The notes: generated from the letters alone by a model not told the origin. A stretch of DNA of 64,000 nucleotides from Diphasiastrum complanatum (GCA_029204225.1 CM055092.1:85224810-85288809); one strand, 5' to 3'; shown: positions 44,311-55,259, numbered from the stretch's first letter. Numbers and translations: made by a program.

Positions 44311-44739
44311 TTATGCTTCAGAATTGTGTAGTGAAAGAAATAGATCCTTCATCTTCCTAATAAATGAAGTGAGGTCTTTACCATCACACTGCAGGTTTGT
44401 GAGCTGATCTTCGAGCAACATGATCTGAATGTGTGATTTCGTTTGAAATCTTGTGAGTAAAGTATCCCACATCTCTTTTGCTTTAGAGAGTGTAGCCAGG
44501 TCAAGAGTCAGGCTATCCTCGATGGATGATGATAACACGGCTCCTACCTTGTCATTCTCCTCCCTCCATTCGCGTAGCTCCTTGCCTGTAGTTGTAGGCA
44601 TCTCCTCAGTGCCATCTACCCAGGAAAATAATCTTTCTCCCTTTAGTATCAGCTAGGTCTTAACCTTCAATGTTAGGAAGTTAGATCCTGATGAGTCGAG
44701 GATTGTACAAATCTTTGATTTTATGCTTATTGAAGCCAT
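44311..44739 (-). pseudogene. Copia J gag
   Basis: Minus strand from the ATG at 44,739: MASISIKSKICTILDSSGSN, a stop near 44,655, then FSWVDGTEEMP, LREWREENDKVGAVLSSSIE and AKEMWDTLLTRFQTKSHIQI with LTSFIRKMKDLFLSL. This is the gag capsid region of a copia family different from A, B, G and I. The C-terminal part, protease and pol are absent. Confidence 0.75.
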
Positions 44740-44835
44740 TGTTGTGAATTGTGTTCTCACTTGTTGATGGTTCTTTGTTTTGAATGCTTAGCCTCTTGGA
44801 TCTGATAGCTTTGTGGCCATGTCAGACTATGACAG

Positions 44836-44847
44836 ACTCTGATACCA
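44836..44847 (-). promoter_or_regulatory. Primer binding site of copia J
   Basis: Minus strand TGGTATCAGAGT, one mismatch from the tRNA-Met site, one base from the LTR end CCATCA. Confidence 0.8.
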
Positions 44848-44848
44848 C

Positions 44849-45780
44849 TGATGGAAAGTGTAGTTCCAGTTAATCTTGGTGACAAATTGATGTGAGTCTC
44901 TTGAACAATTCGCAAAACTTTTTTTTTTTGTTCATGAATAATTCCTGTTTGAGAAGAATTCACGAAATTTTGATGAGCTCTGATATTGATTTTTCTTGAA
45001 AGCGAAGTAATCGCGAAGCGAAATGTAACGAAACACGAAGTGAAAAACAGTCATGAACAAAATCAGTTCGTGTGGAATTCAAATATGATTGCTGGTCACT
45101 GCCGGCTATATCATTCCTGCAATCTTCTAGAATGTAGACAGACACTGCTGATCTACGTTATAGATTAATACAACATTCAACAAGATCGAACCAATGTGCG
45201 GAATTGAATAAACAAGTAAATGAGATACACGAACAATAGCAGACAAAATTTTATTCGAGATCATATAATCATTCAGAATAATATGTGCATAACAACTACA
45301 ATGTTATCCATTGATCCTCTTAATTTCAAGCACTGTGTGACAAATCCACACAGTGCATTGGCGTGAGAGAAATACAATTCTCCCACGAATAGTGTCTTGC
45401 TTACTAGCGGACTTCTTGGATCTATTGATCCTCTTACAAAATTATCTCACTCACAGGCGGACATATATTTTGTATATTTTTGTCTCTCTGTTTTATGCCT
45501 CAAGCAGAATGAATATTGTTCGCGAACTTTTTTGTGTCGACTTCCCTGATCAGACAAATTAAACATCTATAACTAATCATGGATTACAAGAGTGGCGGAT
45601 TAGCCACGTTCCAAAGCACTTCTGCTGATGTCACGATATCAGATCAAATAGTTGTACCTCATATCACTTGGTTGACCTTCTTGGTCCTTTGTGGAGCACG
45701 AATGATTTTGTGTCGCAAAATTGTTCGTGAACATTTTTGCTTCGTGTGTCTTTTTGTCAAATTTAGGGTTGAAAGCTAAC
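44849..45780 (-). repeat. 5' LTR of copia J (approximate right edge)
   Basis: Follows the primer site in minus orientation. Its minus strand is collinear with the plus-strand LTR ending at 43,708. It is rich in TTCGCGAAA/GTTCGTGAA words. The right edge is not defined by a second copy and is given as where similarity is last seen. Confidence 0.5.
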
Positions 45781-45970
45781 AAAGCTTTGGCAATTGGAAC
45801 GTTTTGTTTCTTCACTTACAGGCAAAAAATGCGACACTGTGGTAAATTTTGTGTAATTCTACAGACAATGTAAAAACACTTGTAAAACTACAGACTGTAA
45901 AAGAACATGAGAAAATCTGCAGAACATTGGATGAAGATTAAAATCGATTAGCCGATTGGTAAGAAAGGAA
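45781..45970. other. Short spacer between J and K
   Basis: Nothing recognised; it may include the unseen start of the J LTR and the truncation point of element K. Confidence 0.4.
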
Positions 45971-46940
45971 CTAATCCAACACCATGCGCATAGTCTTAGA
46001 ATCTTTCAAAATTCTAAGATATACCCAGTCATCAACTTTAAAATCTTTGGGAGATCTCTTAAGATCGGCATAGTGCTTACCTCTGTCATGAGCACTACGG
46101 ATACTGTCACGTGCCACTTGCAATATTTCTTGCATATCATGTAGGAAATCCGCAACTTTATGGATCTTAACAGACTTCATCTTCACATTTACCGGAGATC
46201 TAGGTTGAAAATCGCACATCAGCATTAATGGACTATAATCTGTAGCAGAGTGTTTTCTACTATTGTAAGCAAACTCAATCTTCTCACTGAGATTGCCTGC
46301 GAGACACATATGTCTTCAACATATCCTCCATAGTCTGATTGGTCATTTCCGTCTGGCCATCTGATTCAAGATGATCAGTAGAACTAAAACTAAGCGAGGT
46401 TTCTAGCTTATGGAATACAACTGACCAAAAGTAACTTATAAACTTAGGATTTCTGATAACACTTGGCAATCCATAAAGTTTGAATAATCTTTCCACAAAG
46501 ATCTGGGCTAAATTCAAAGCCTTTGCAGTCGACTTAACCGATATGAACATAGCTAACTTAGTTAACCTGTCCACCACAACCCAAATAGAATCGGCTTGAC
46601 GTTGGGTCTTTGGAAGTACTCCAACTACAAAATCCATAGATATACTTTCTCATCGTTTCTAAGAGATATCTAAGGAATGTAACAACCCTCCAGTCTTTAA
46701 GCGTTCCTCTTTGGCTAACTGACAAGGTTTACATTTAACCACATAAGACTCGACATATGGCTTGAGTTTTGGCCAATAAAACTCTCTACAAATTCCAAAG
46801 TCCTGTGTATACCTAGATGACCTGTGATAGGGTACGTCATGACACTCATTAAAAAATTTTTTCTTCATCTCATCATTCGCAGGTACACAAACTTTTCCAT
46901 TCCAAAATAGCAAACCACCTCGAATAGAGAACTGTTTCAT
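45971..46940 (-). pseudogene. Element K integrase
   Basis: Minus strand: the HHCC zinc region (HDVPYHRSSRYTQ, then VVKCKPCQLAKEE, 46,659-46,940). The core has MDFVVGVLPKTQRQADSIWV and VDRLTKLAMFISVK, then the third-block region LESDGQTEMTNQTMEDMLKT. The C-terminus has FAYNSRKHSATDYSPLMLMC and RSPKDFKVDDWVYLRI. The second acidic block is disturbed (PKFISYFW where SDRDPKF is expected). It stops at 45,971 before the usual FHVSRL end. Confidence 0.8.
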
Positions 46941-47024
46941 TATCTTCTTATTTTTCTTAGAAATCTAAGATCCTTGTGAGTTAATCTTTATTCCATTCTC
47001 ATTTTTCCTAGTCTCAACCATTTT

Positions 47025-47330
47025 CTAGATGCGACCAAAATGAGAATCTGATTCACACTTTCCTCTCAACGAAAGATATAGATTAGTGGAAATCTGGGTG
47101 AATGAAAGTTCATTTAATTCATCACTCCAACTAAGAGTGTATGCAACTTTATTAGAGCTCCCTTTGATATATCGGATCTCATAATCAAATTCCTGCATAA
47201 TCTCAATCCAGGGAGCTTTACGACCCCTCAGATCATTTTGATTGCAAAAGTATTTTAGAGGCTGGTGATATGTATACACTATAAAGTGACTACCATAAAG
47301 GTAATGCCTCCAGGTTACCCTAGGATTATG
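47025..47330 (-). pseudogene. Element K RNase H remnant
   Basis: Minus strand WRHYLYGSHFIVYTYHQPLK, LRGRKAPWIEIMQEFDYEIR and YIKGSSNKVAYTLS are the C-terminal half of a gypsy RNase H and its tether; the TDHQ catalytic motif reads TYHQ. It is directly joined to protease on the other side. Confidence 0.75.
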
Positions 47331-48572
47331 TTCGTACATGCTAAATCTAAAACATGAAAATCTATTAACTCTCTGTAATCTTGAATCCAAACTGAGAGCT
47401 TCGGAACTTTGACATCCCAAGTCTCCAACTCTGCACCTAAAGCTAGATATACCTTATGTCTATAATCATTGGCTTCAGTTTCCAGGCCGAGTTTCTGCAC
47501 AAGACCAGAGTTAATAAAATTATGAGTAGAACCACTATCCACCAATATACTAACTTCATGTCCTTTTAACTGTGTCTTTCAAACAAAATAATCCATTAGG
47601 CAAAAATGAAGCAGTACTAAATGAACATTCACACTCACAATTAACTTTGTTAATTTTCAATTTTAGATTTTTTTTACCCGACATCTCAATGACTTGAGCT
47701 GCGGGTTTCTTTCGCTCTTGGCAGAACTTCATAACATGTCTAGACTTGTTGCAGACAAAATACACATTCGACTTCCTAGCCTTCGACATTTGCTTCTTAT
47801 GCTTAAATTCCTATGCCATTTGATCCAGTTCATCAAAATATTTATTGGGCTTCTTATCACGAACTGATTTCTTTCTCTTCTTTTGGTTAGATCCAGATGG
47901 ATTGGCTTGAAATTGCTTTTTGGATGCCGCCATCATGGAATCATAAGCTTTTGCAACTTGTACGACATTCTCAAATGTCAGAAGCACATTTTGCTTACAT
48001 TCATTTTGATAATCAGCTGGCAGACATAGGATAAACTGCCAGAGTGCTAGTTTTGCATCGAATGATGGAACTTTGTTCCACAAATGCATAAATTCTTACA
48101 AGTAAGAGTCTAAGCTCCAAGTACCCATTTTGTGATTGACAAATCTTTGGTAAAAATTCGAATCGTCTGCAACCACAAATGATTTTCTGAATACCTCCAT
48201 GAATTCACGTAGTGGGTTTGGGTTGCAAATCACGCCACCACGACGAAGCCTTTCTCGAAAAAATAGAACCACTCTCTCGATCTTTTTCTCTTCTAGAATC
48301 GCGTGTAGATTGAAATAACTGGTCCACTTGGTTAACCAGTCATCTACCACCTCTGGCTTCTTCTCTTTCTTCTCTCCTGGAAAAGGTTTTGGTTGAAAGC
48401 CCAAATTCGACAAAGAGAGAGTTTTAACTTGATTCAAAAGTACCTCCATCTGTTGATCCCTTAAATTGTTTTGATTGTTTATTTCATTAAGTGCTTGGCT
48501 TAATTGCTGGCAAACTTGTAAGTAGGTAGGCATAGGTACCGTACCCTCCAGACCTGCATTATCATCTGCCAT
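47331..48572 (-). pseudogene. Element K gag and protease
   Basis: The ATG at 48,572 starts MADDNAGLEGTVPMPTYLQV. The capsid region includes LGFQPKPFPGEKKEKKPEVV and VDDWLTKWTSYFN. A stop at 48,096 and another at 47,811 interrupt it. The zinc knuckle reads YFVCNKSRHVMKFC with the first Cys changed to Tyr. The protease is MVDSGSTHNFINSGLVQKLG (47,487-47,545) and ends LACTNIILG before the deletion. The protease active site is intact. Confidence 0.8.
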
Positions 48573-50374
48573 ATTGATTACCTGAAACGGAAAAATTAGC
48601 TTAATCAGTCGACAGATCCAAAATCTTCAACTAAAAGTGAAATGTACTAGACATTCATATCTGGCTGATGTTATTTCAGCAAGGTCTTTCACTCTATTAA
48701 ACAAATTCCATTTAATCAAGATTAGACTGATTTATAACAATATCAAAATTTTAAGAATCACTCAAATTTTTTTCGAAACTGAGATTTTCGAAATCTGTTC
48801 GATATGGACCAAACTATGAAAATCAATTGAAAATGCGATCTATCTCGTTTCATAGGTGCAATCACATTGCAAACTCATTTCGAAACATCCTGCATGCATC
48901 AGACTCGACATGCATTGATTTTACTAGAAAAATCAATTTTTTTTTCGTAAATAGCCTAAATTCGAAAATCGGCTTTTTGACTAGATTTTTCAAAAATAAC
49001 ATTCATCCATGAAATTTCTCTAATCAACCTACTGTACCACCCCGTACCATGCATCCAATCATGCATACAGGTTCAAACATTTTCAACACTAGGAAAGCAC
49101 TGTATTGGTTCACAAATATGCATGCAATCAAAGCATTATGGAAAATTTTTAAATTTTAGTCTAAAAATTGCCAAATTGTCAACGACCATAACTTTTGCTA
49201 CATGACTATGATTTGGTCGTTGTAAAACACAGTATAGAGGGAGAGGAGGTTTACAAGACACCTGCCACATCATACTGCCACCTAGGCTCACACATGCGAG
49301 CAGTAAATGACTGAAAAACCAATAGGAGGACGCACTTTTTCCAAGGGTGTTAAAAGAAAATCCATATCCAGCCCATATAGCATCCAATCAGAGGTTATAA
49401 GCACTCTTCTAAGGTTCATAAGAGAGGCATAGAGGCTTCTATCAGGTCTATCAAGCAATCATAAGCTCAGATTATGCAAAAATTGCATTTATGGACTCCT
49501 TCAACAAGCAAAACTCCAAGATATTGGTGCCTAAGCCCCCCCAACTCCAAATTAAGTGCATGATGGCTCATATCATAGGCAATCCATCATATCTTTCAGC
49601 TTATAAAAAAATCCAGTAGTTCAGACCACCTACGGAGAGTTATTCAAGCTCAAAAAACCACAAAAATAGATTTTTTTTTTTTTTTGACTTTTTGAGACCC
49701 ATAATGGTGTCCAATCCTAACCGAACTTCATGAAAACCTTAGGAAAGCATCATTACACCTCTGAAAACATGCATGCAAAATATTAGCCATGAATTTTATG
49801 AAAATCCCCAAAAGTAGTGAAAAAACCACCAAAAAAAAGTTTTTTTTGACCATTTTTGCAAATTCTTGTAGATCAAATCCACATGCAAGTGCATTTAGGC
49901 CAGATATACTATAAATATATTACATGCAAGCACTAAAAGTTTTGATTTTAGTCAATCATGGTTCATATAACCCACTTCTAGCCCAAAAGCACCAATTTTT
50001 GCAAAAAATCACTATCTAAAAACCCTTTTGACTTTTCAACCGATATGCAATCATTAGAATCAGTCATAATGACTGTAAAACAGCAAGTACAATCCTGGAA
50101 AATGTTCAAGATCAATAGCTTTGATAAATTTCAAGCAAAATTTTTGAATTCTAGTTGAAAAATCACAAAAAACAATAAAAGATCCATTGATTTCCATTAT
50201 ATTCTATGGAAAAAGTCCATACTCATGATCAATAGGCTGAAAGTACATCAAGATCTGAGAAGCCATCTACTTGGAGGTCAATTCTACCACCCGGAAACAA
50301 AAGACAAAGAGATCCACCACAAAGCTGCAAAAAGCAAAATTCCCAACTCCACCTTCTGATTGATGTAATCCTTA
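48573..50374 (-). other. Long AT-rich leader of element K
   Basis: 1.8 kb between the primer site and gag with no open frame of note. It contains TTTCGAAAATC-like words near 48,760-48,985, poly-T runs (49,670-49,684) and many short A/T tracts. The length is at the upper end for chromovirus leaders; it may include decayed insertions. Confidence 0.45.
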
Positions 50375-50386
50375 GCTCTGATACCA
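50375..50386 (-). promoter_or_regulatory. Primer binding site of element K
   Basis: Minus strand TGGTATCAGAGC, an exact tRNA-Met-type site, six bases from the likely LTR end GATCA. Confidence 0.8.
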
Positions 50387-50392
50387 CTATAA

Positions 50393-50872
50393 TGATCGCC
50401 AAGTGAAGATCTTCTCAAATCATATTACATGCAACCAAAAGGATACATGTGGAGCAAAAACACCCAACTACAACAGGAAATGGCTAGTCAATACCCTAAC
50501 CACTTCACCCCCAAACCAAGGTGAATGAATAAAAGAGATGAGAGAATCCTGGCTTTTGAAATCAGAAAAGACAATGAGGAGATGGATGAGTTCCACTAGG
50601 ATATATACTCTCCAAATGACTAGAGAATATTATCTTTAGGATCCCTCCATTCGTATCAAAAGCAATTGACTTCCTATTCTTTCATAATAGCAATCAAACA
50701 CCATGCAAGTGATCCATAGTCCAATTATAGGTATGGGCCCTCGTAAGATTATTGATTACATTACCGGCCAAGCTCGGAATAACGTGGCGTAACCAACAAT
50801 GTTATACATTGGAGTATCGGCTATCCATGTAAGGAATTATTCTGAATCCCACATACTGGATATGGACATAAG
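50393..50872 (-). repeat. Probable 5' LTR of element K
   Basis: Starts (plus strand) TGATCGCCAAG after the primer site. No second copy exists in the window, so the right edge is set only by the first base of the L LTR fragment at 50,873. Confidence 0.4.
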
Positions 50873-50929
50873 AGCTACTATGGGTTAGGGGTATCTACAT
50901 GCAGTGGGCATGCATGGGAGATTGACATG

Positions 50930-51411
50930 TGCCCAGGATCGAGTTAGACATTTTGCTAATTTGGAAAGATTACCTTGGGAGTTTCAAGTTGGAGATTGGG
51001 TGTATTTTAGAATTTCGAAAGATTCTAGAGTAGTGCGTACTGGAAAGCAGTACAAATTGTCTACTCATTACAGTGGACTTTATCAAATCTTGGAAAAGAT
51101 TGGATCTTTAGCTTACCGATTAAATTTATCGGACAAGATCAAGGCTCATCCCATGTTCCATGTAAGTCGTCTAAAGATGAATTTACTTGAGGGGGATTAC
51201 CTTGGTTCTGGTAAAAGTCTAGATTCGTTTGAAGATTTGTCTGAAAGGATTTCTTTGGAACCCGAAAAGATACTTGATACGAGAACCAAATGATTGCGTA
51301 ATCAGGTGGTTATTGAGCATCTAGTTCGTTGGAAAGGGCATTCAGATGATGAGGATTCATGGAAACTGGAAGATAACCTTAAGAGGAGTTTCCCTGACTT
51401 TAAGTTTTGAG
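50930..51411 (+). pseudogene. Element L integrase C-terminus and chromodomain
   Basis: Open from the junction: DRVRHFANLERLPWEFQVGD, WVYFRISKDSRVV, SLAYRLNLSDKIKAHPMFHV, SRLKMNLL, LEPEKILDTRTK, then a TGA at 51,291-51,293 where the family has Arg. The chromodomain follows in frame: VIEHLVRWKGHSDDEDSWK and a FPDF end before a TGA at 51,409. Aromatic positions of a functional chromodomain are largely kept (W of RWKG, W of DSWK). It would tether integration to chromatin; here it is a fragment. Confidence 0.85.
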
Positions 51412-51438
51412 GACAAAACTAAAATAAGGGGGGAAATA

Positions 51439-51955
51439 TGTCATGGTCCTAATGGGGGTTTGGACCATCAGGAAGTGTCTAGGACATAGGGACCAGACTT
51501 AGCTTGGATAGTAGTCGAGTAGGACCATGGGGTCAGCTGACCACCTGCATGCGGTATTAGCATGTGTGCTGCATCCTAGTATGAGATAGGATGTACATGA
51601 GTTGTGCTATTGCATGGGTCTTAGCTACTATGGGTTAGGAATATCTACATGTATGCATGGGAGATTGACATGATCAGTTAGGGTGCTTCCATGTGGATTC
51701 GGTGCACGGGCATGTGGGGTAGGCTCTATGCTCTATTTGTACTCTCACCAGTGTCTATGAGGATCATGAAGAGTCTTATGGCCGTTATGCTGTCAGACTG
51801 TGAAGTACTTCCTTTGTAATTTGCCTATCTCTTGGATTGTTGGGGGGCTAGATCGGTACTTGATCTAGGTTTCGTTGGGACGGTCGTCTATTGCATTCTC
51901 CCTCGGGGTTTTAGGAGTTCTATTTCGGCTTGGAGTCCTAGGGGACATTTTAGTG
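51439..51955 (+). repeat. 3' LTR of element L (right edge approximate)
   Basis: TGTCATGGTCCTAATGGGGG follows the polypurine tract AGGGGGGAAAT. The right edge near 51,955 is a guess from a change in composition. Confidence 0.5.
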
Positions 51956-53630
51956 TTGGCAATTGATTGTGTGGTTTTCAAAACTTGTATTGGCATCTGG
52001 TCATTGAACATTGCTCAAAGTCTTTGTTCCACTTTGATAGATCTGTTCGATAAAGCAAAAGCATCATATAGAATTACAGTGCTTCTTCGTAGCGGGCTAG
52101 CAGCAGACATTGCTACCATCTCCAAAATAGAACATGGTCAAGAAAAGTATTGCGATTTGTATTGACTAGCAGAAGAGTAAAGAACATCCTCAGCGTGAGA
52201 ATTATTATTGCTCTCGTGAGTCAAGTACATGTGTGGTTGCTTTGCATGTGTGAGAGCTTTTCTGTGTAAATTTGTGTAAGACAATTTTTAATCTGCAAAT
52301 TGTTAACTATTGGAACAAAGCTACAACGAAGAAATTCAAGACTGTTGAAAATTCCAGAATTCACACATGTGGGAAATGTCCACAAGAGTGACTGATCTCG
52401 ATTAAGCTTTGTGATTGGCACAGTACCCTGATTCTAGATTGTTCAACAAGATCTAGTTCAGAAGATATGGCTAATTCACAATCTAGCATGCTAATCAATA
52501 AACTATGATAGCAATGAATGATTAAAAGTACAAGATTACAATGCATAAGCATTAGCCTCAACACGAGTTAGAGAGAAAGAGCTAGAGAGATAACAAGAAA
52601 AGCAGTTTAGATCCAACCAAATATGAGATAGCTACAAAACTTTGGTTCTTCATTACTTTCTGAATGAGAATGATATGTACATATATAGGAGAGCCAAAAT
52701 TCGTGGTACTCCTTGCATTCAATGCACATCCTACACCTATTCAAGTGTAAACAACTATTAACTTGACACCTAACTGCTAGCATGCATAGGTTACACCTAA
52801 CTTCTACCTACTTTCTCCAAATGGCAATTTCTCAACTAGCCATGTACAAATCTACATGCATGTGTCCATTAGAGTGATTGCATACTTTGCACGTCACTAT
52901 GAAAACTTAGGACATTATGCATTTATTGTGGCTCGAGTTTTTACAAGGTCATAATTGACCAATTCCATGTGAATCTCTATATGCATGTCAAACTAGACAT
53001 TGTCAACATTATTGCATATCATACTAGACCAACTAGACTTTATGCATGTCACTGGAATTTGATCTACCTAACCCAAACTCGCCCTATTCTACAAGGATAT
53101 GTGCTCAATTCACATACCTTGGATATGTACAACATATATACATGGGTATGATCCCCAAACATTAACAACATATGATAGATATGTTTTACAAGTTTTAACA
53201 ACGACCACGTATGTATGAATTGCTTGCATATTGCATGCAATGCTAGAGGTGAGGTGGCAATCCATGACCCATGCATGCATGAAGCCTCATTATGACAGTC
53301 ACTCATAAAGTTAGATTTCCATGAAATATTTTTGAATTTCTCTTTAAAACCAGTCGCAAAAAATTTTAAATTTGTTTTTAGGTGACATTATTATAGCCTG
53401 TGCATAATTTTGAAAAATCATGAACATTTCAAAAAAACAAATTCTAACACAAGCATTTAAAATTTTGTTCTTGTCAACAATGCTCTAGAAAAAGGCAAAG
53501 TATAAAAAAAAGGGGCATATTTTTTTCAAAAATGGGTATCTAATATATTTGACGACTTTTTATACAAACATATAAACCCTTTTAAAAACCCTTTTAAGGA
53601 TAACTCAAAAGAGGTTTCCAAGCACCAGTT
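51956..53630. other. Spacer with a possible minus-strand copia LTR fragment
   Basis: On the minus strand 52,190-52,960 looks LTR-like: a TATATATG box near 52,685 followed by a CT-rich leader (CTCTAGCTCTTTCTCTCTAA, near 52,575-52,595) and CACATGTGTG near 52,363. No partner LTR or coding block was found. 52,961-53,630 is AT-rich without features. A frame at 51,875-52,165 has no recognised domain. Confidence 0.35.
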
Positions 53631-54155
53631 TAGTATGCCAAAAAAAAGGAAACGTCAAAGTGTTCTCTCGCTCCCGCGCTCGCACCCAAAAAAAAAGAAA
53701 GATGAAGGATACGTCCCCGCGCTCGCGCTCCGAATGCTCCCGCTTGCCAAGGCTTGCGAGCTACTGCACATTTTTGCGATCCTTTTTTTGACTTCTCGCA
53801 ATATTCTATCTGCATAGCAGCAGCTGCAATAACTTCTGGTTCTGTTTTGCAATCTCGTCTGCCCATCTACTGCTGGTTATGTCACTCAGGGATTTCAATC
53901 CTCAAAACAAACGCTTCAAAAATCCTTTCAGTGTTCATTTGTTGATGTATGCTGCTTCTGTGGGAATCACAAGCTTTATTTGCTCTTGTAATTCAAGCCT
54001 AATCTGTGAGACTTGATGCTCCTGGCCATTACCGCATCCAATTCTGCCATTCCACTCACATGGGTTAGAGGCTGCATGAATTCAATTCATCATGTATGAT
54101 TGCTTTATTAATAGTTTGCAAGCCTGTGATTATTGAGCTTATTTCATACTATCAG
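53631..54155 (+). promoter_or_regulatory. LIG1: Putative promoter and 5' UTR region of LIG1
   Basis: A short GC- and CpG-rich island (CTCCCGCGCTCGCACCC near 53,671 and CGTCCCCGCGCTCGCGC near 53,712) stands out from AT-rich surroundings about 500 bases upstream of the first candidate ATG of LIG1. This fits a housekeeping plant promoter or 5' UTR. No TATA box is obvious. The position is the only link to LIG1. Confidence 0.35.
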
Positions 54156-54317
54156 ATGTCGATCACTACCTGTGTTCCATCGCCTGTTTCATTTTTTGCA
54201 AAACATAGTGCACTTCTCGCCCTTTTTCCCATGGGCTGCTTCGCTACCCTGTCTCAAGGAACGATGAGCAGCTTGCGAAGGACCAGCTTCACAAATCTTT
54301 TTCTGCATCGTGAACAA
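54156..54317 (+). CDS. LIG1: DNA ligase 1, probable exon 1 (organelle presequence)
   Basis: An open frame from ATG 54156 (others at 54096, 54231 and 54264) to a GTGTAAG donor at 54,318. It encodes a Ser/Arg-rich segment without acidic residues until the end (SSLRRTSFTNLFLHREQ), like a mitochondrial presequence. Phase 0 at the donor matches phase 0 at an acceptor AG at 54,574-54,575, which joins in frame to the nuclear-start exon. Known: Arabidopsis LIG1 uses two starts, the first giving a mitochondrial and the second a nuclear form. Assignment here is inference from position, phase and character; no sequence conservation is expected. Confidence 0.45.
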
Positions 54318-54575
54318 GTGTAAGGGCTAAATGTATTTCTAGTTCAAGGGTTGAGACCATTTTATCCGTTTGTTCTTGTCTGCCCTAGTTCAGCCCTCCC
54401 AACAAACTCTTCAATTGTACTTCCAGAAACTCCCCTTGTATTGAGATGCAGCACCGAACAAGTGCCAATTTAACGCATCCTTTTGTTTATGATTTATTTT
54501 GTGTAGTGTGCAATAGTTGCACCTCCTAGTATTTTGTTTCTGTGCATCATCAAAATCGTGGAAAGGTGACACAAG
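54318..54575 (+). other. LIG1: Probable LIG1 intron 1
   Basis: 258 bases from GTGTAAGGGC to ACACAAG. The acceptor tract is weak; a T-rich run lies about 30-40 bases upstream of the AG. The phase fits on both sides. Confidence 0.4.
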
Positions 54576-54855
54576 GAAGCAATGTCGGACAGGACCGTGG
54601 CAGATGTATTGATGAAAGCTGCTCGTGCGGCCGGCAAAGCAGGGGTCAAAGGCCGCCCCCCGCTTTCGTCCACAGCAAAATCTCCAAAAAAGGATCAAGG
54701 CAAAGAGCTGGCTTTGGCGGAGACAAAGCAGCTTGGGCTGAATGATGCCATGGAGGAATTACGCAAGAAACAGTCTGAATTCGACCCAAAGAGAGCAGCT
54801 TTTTGGAAGGAAACAGAGCAAGTCCCGTTCATTTTCTTGGCCAGAGCTCTTGACA
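54576..54855 (+). CDS. LIG1: DNA ligase 1 exon with nuclear start and start of the ligase N-terminal domain
   Basis: From the ATG at 54582 the exon encodes 91 residues plus one base. The start (MSDRTVADVLMKAARAAGKA) parallels the nuclear start of plant LIG1 (MSSSRPSAFDALMSNARAAAKKK), followed by a basic, disordered stretch. The end FDPKRAAFWK, then VPFIFLARALD matches the first conserved block of the DNA_ligase_A_N domain (FDP..A.FW..GE.VPFLFVA.AFD). The donor GTAGGT at 54,856 lies after the first base of the next codon, at the position where plant genes continue LISNESGR. Known: LIG1 is the ATP-dependent ligase that seals Okazaki fragments and repair nicks. Catalytic exons are not in the window; gypsy H follows, so this is either a TE-filled intron or a gene fragment. 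Confidence 0.75.
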
Positions 54856-54944
54856 GTAGGTGCTTTTAAACCTTGCATTGATTTTGTCCTCTTTTAATGT
54901 CTTTATCGTCCATTGCTAAACTCAATTCACTCTGGAATTTTTGA

Positions 54945-55217
54945 TTTGTTGTCCCACATGCCAACAAAAAATCACCTGCAAACGAGTGCCCTCATGGTAG
55001 ACAGCTAGCCCAAAGATTTTGCATCTTTTGCAACATCAATAACCATGATGCAGTTACTTGTATCTACAATCCGAGAATACAGGCCGTCGCAAGACAATAT
55101 CAATGGAGGATGCAACAACAAGGTCCTAAAGTTACAAGTTATCAAAGACCCGTATTCCAACAAGAACCCCAACAACGCCTAGCACTATCTGGATCCAGTA
55201 ACGCAGCACCATCCTGA
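54945..55217 (+). pseudogene. Plus-strand gag-like fragment with one zinc knuckle
   Basis: An open frame of 90 codons between a TGA (54,942) and a TGA (55,215). It contains CIFCNINNHDAVTC, a perfect CX2CX4HX4C knuckle at 55020-55061, followed by a Gln-rich basic tail (QYQWRMQQQ, RPVFQQEPQQR). This looks like the end of a retroelement gag in the orientation opposite to element H. No start codon near the frame and no flanking LTR are visible. Frame choice is supported by the intact knuckle. It may be a separate remnant in the LIG1 intron. Confidence 0.5.
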
Positions 55218-55259
55218 TTCCTTAGTAGTGCGGCAACTTGGCTCTCAGATGAACTGCCA

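Larger units (their letters stand above)
45971..50872 (-). mobile_element. Ty3/gypsy chromovirus-like element K (minus), RT deleted
   Basis: Right to left: LTR (from 50,393), tRNA-Met primer site (50,375-50,386), a 1.8-kb AT-rich leader, gag, protease, RNase H, integrase. Protease sense ends and RNase H sense begins at about 47,330, so the whole RT is deleted. The integrase C-terminus and 3' LTR are lost at 45.97 kb. Order and motifs match chromovirus D. Confidence 0.8.
50873..51955 (+). mobile_element. Chromovirus remnant L: LTR piece fused to integrase tail, then 3' LTR
   Basis: 50873-50929 matches 51623-51672 inside the 3' LTR (AGCTACTATGGGTTAGG, GCATGGGAGATTGACATG). It is joined directly to the integrase C-terminus and chromodomain (50,930-51,411), followed by a polypurine tract and the 3' LTR from 51,439. 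Everything between the LTR piece and the integrase tail is deleted. Confidence 0.75.

Noticed and set aside
51875-52165. 96-codon open frame as a host gene
   Set aside because: No recognised domain, no neighbouring exons, and it overlaps the presumed end of the L LTR.
53635-53817. Open frame starting MPKKRKRQ, resembling a nuclear localisation signal
   Set aside because: It arises from an A-rich run next to the CpG-rich island, has no conserved continuation and no splice link to LIG1.
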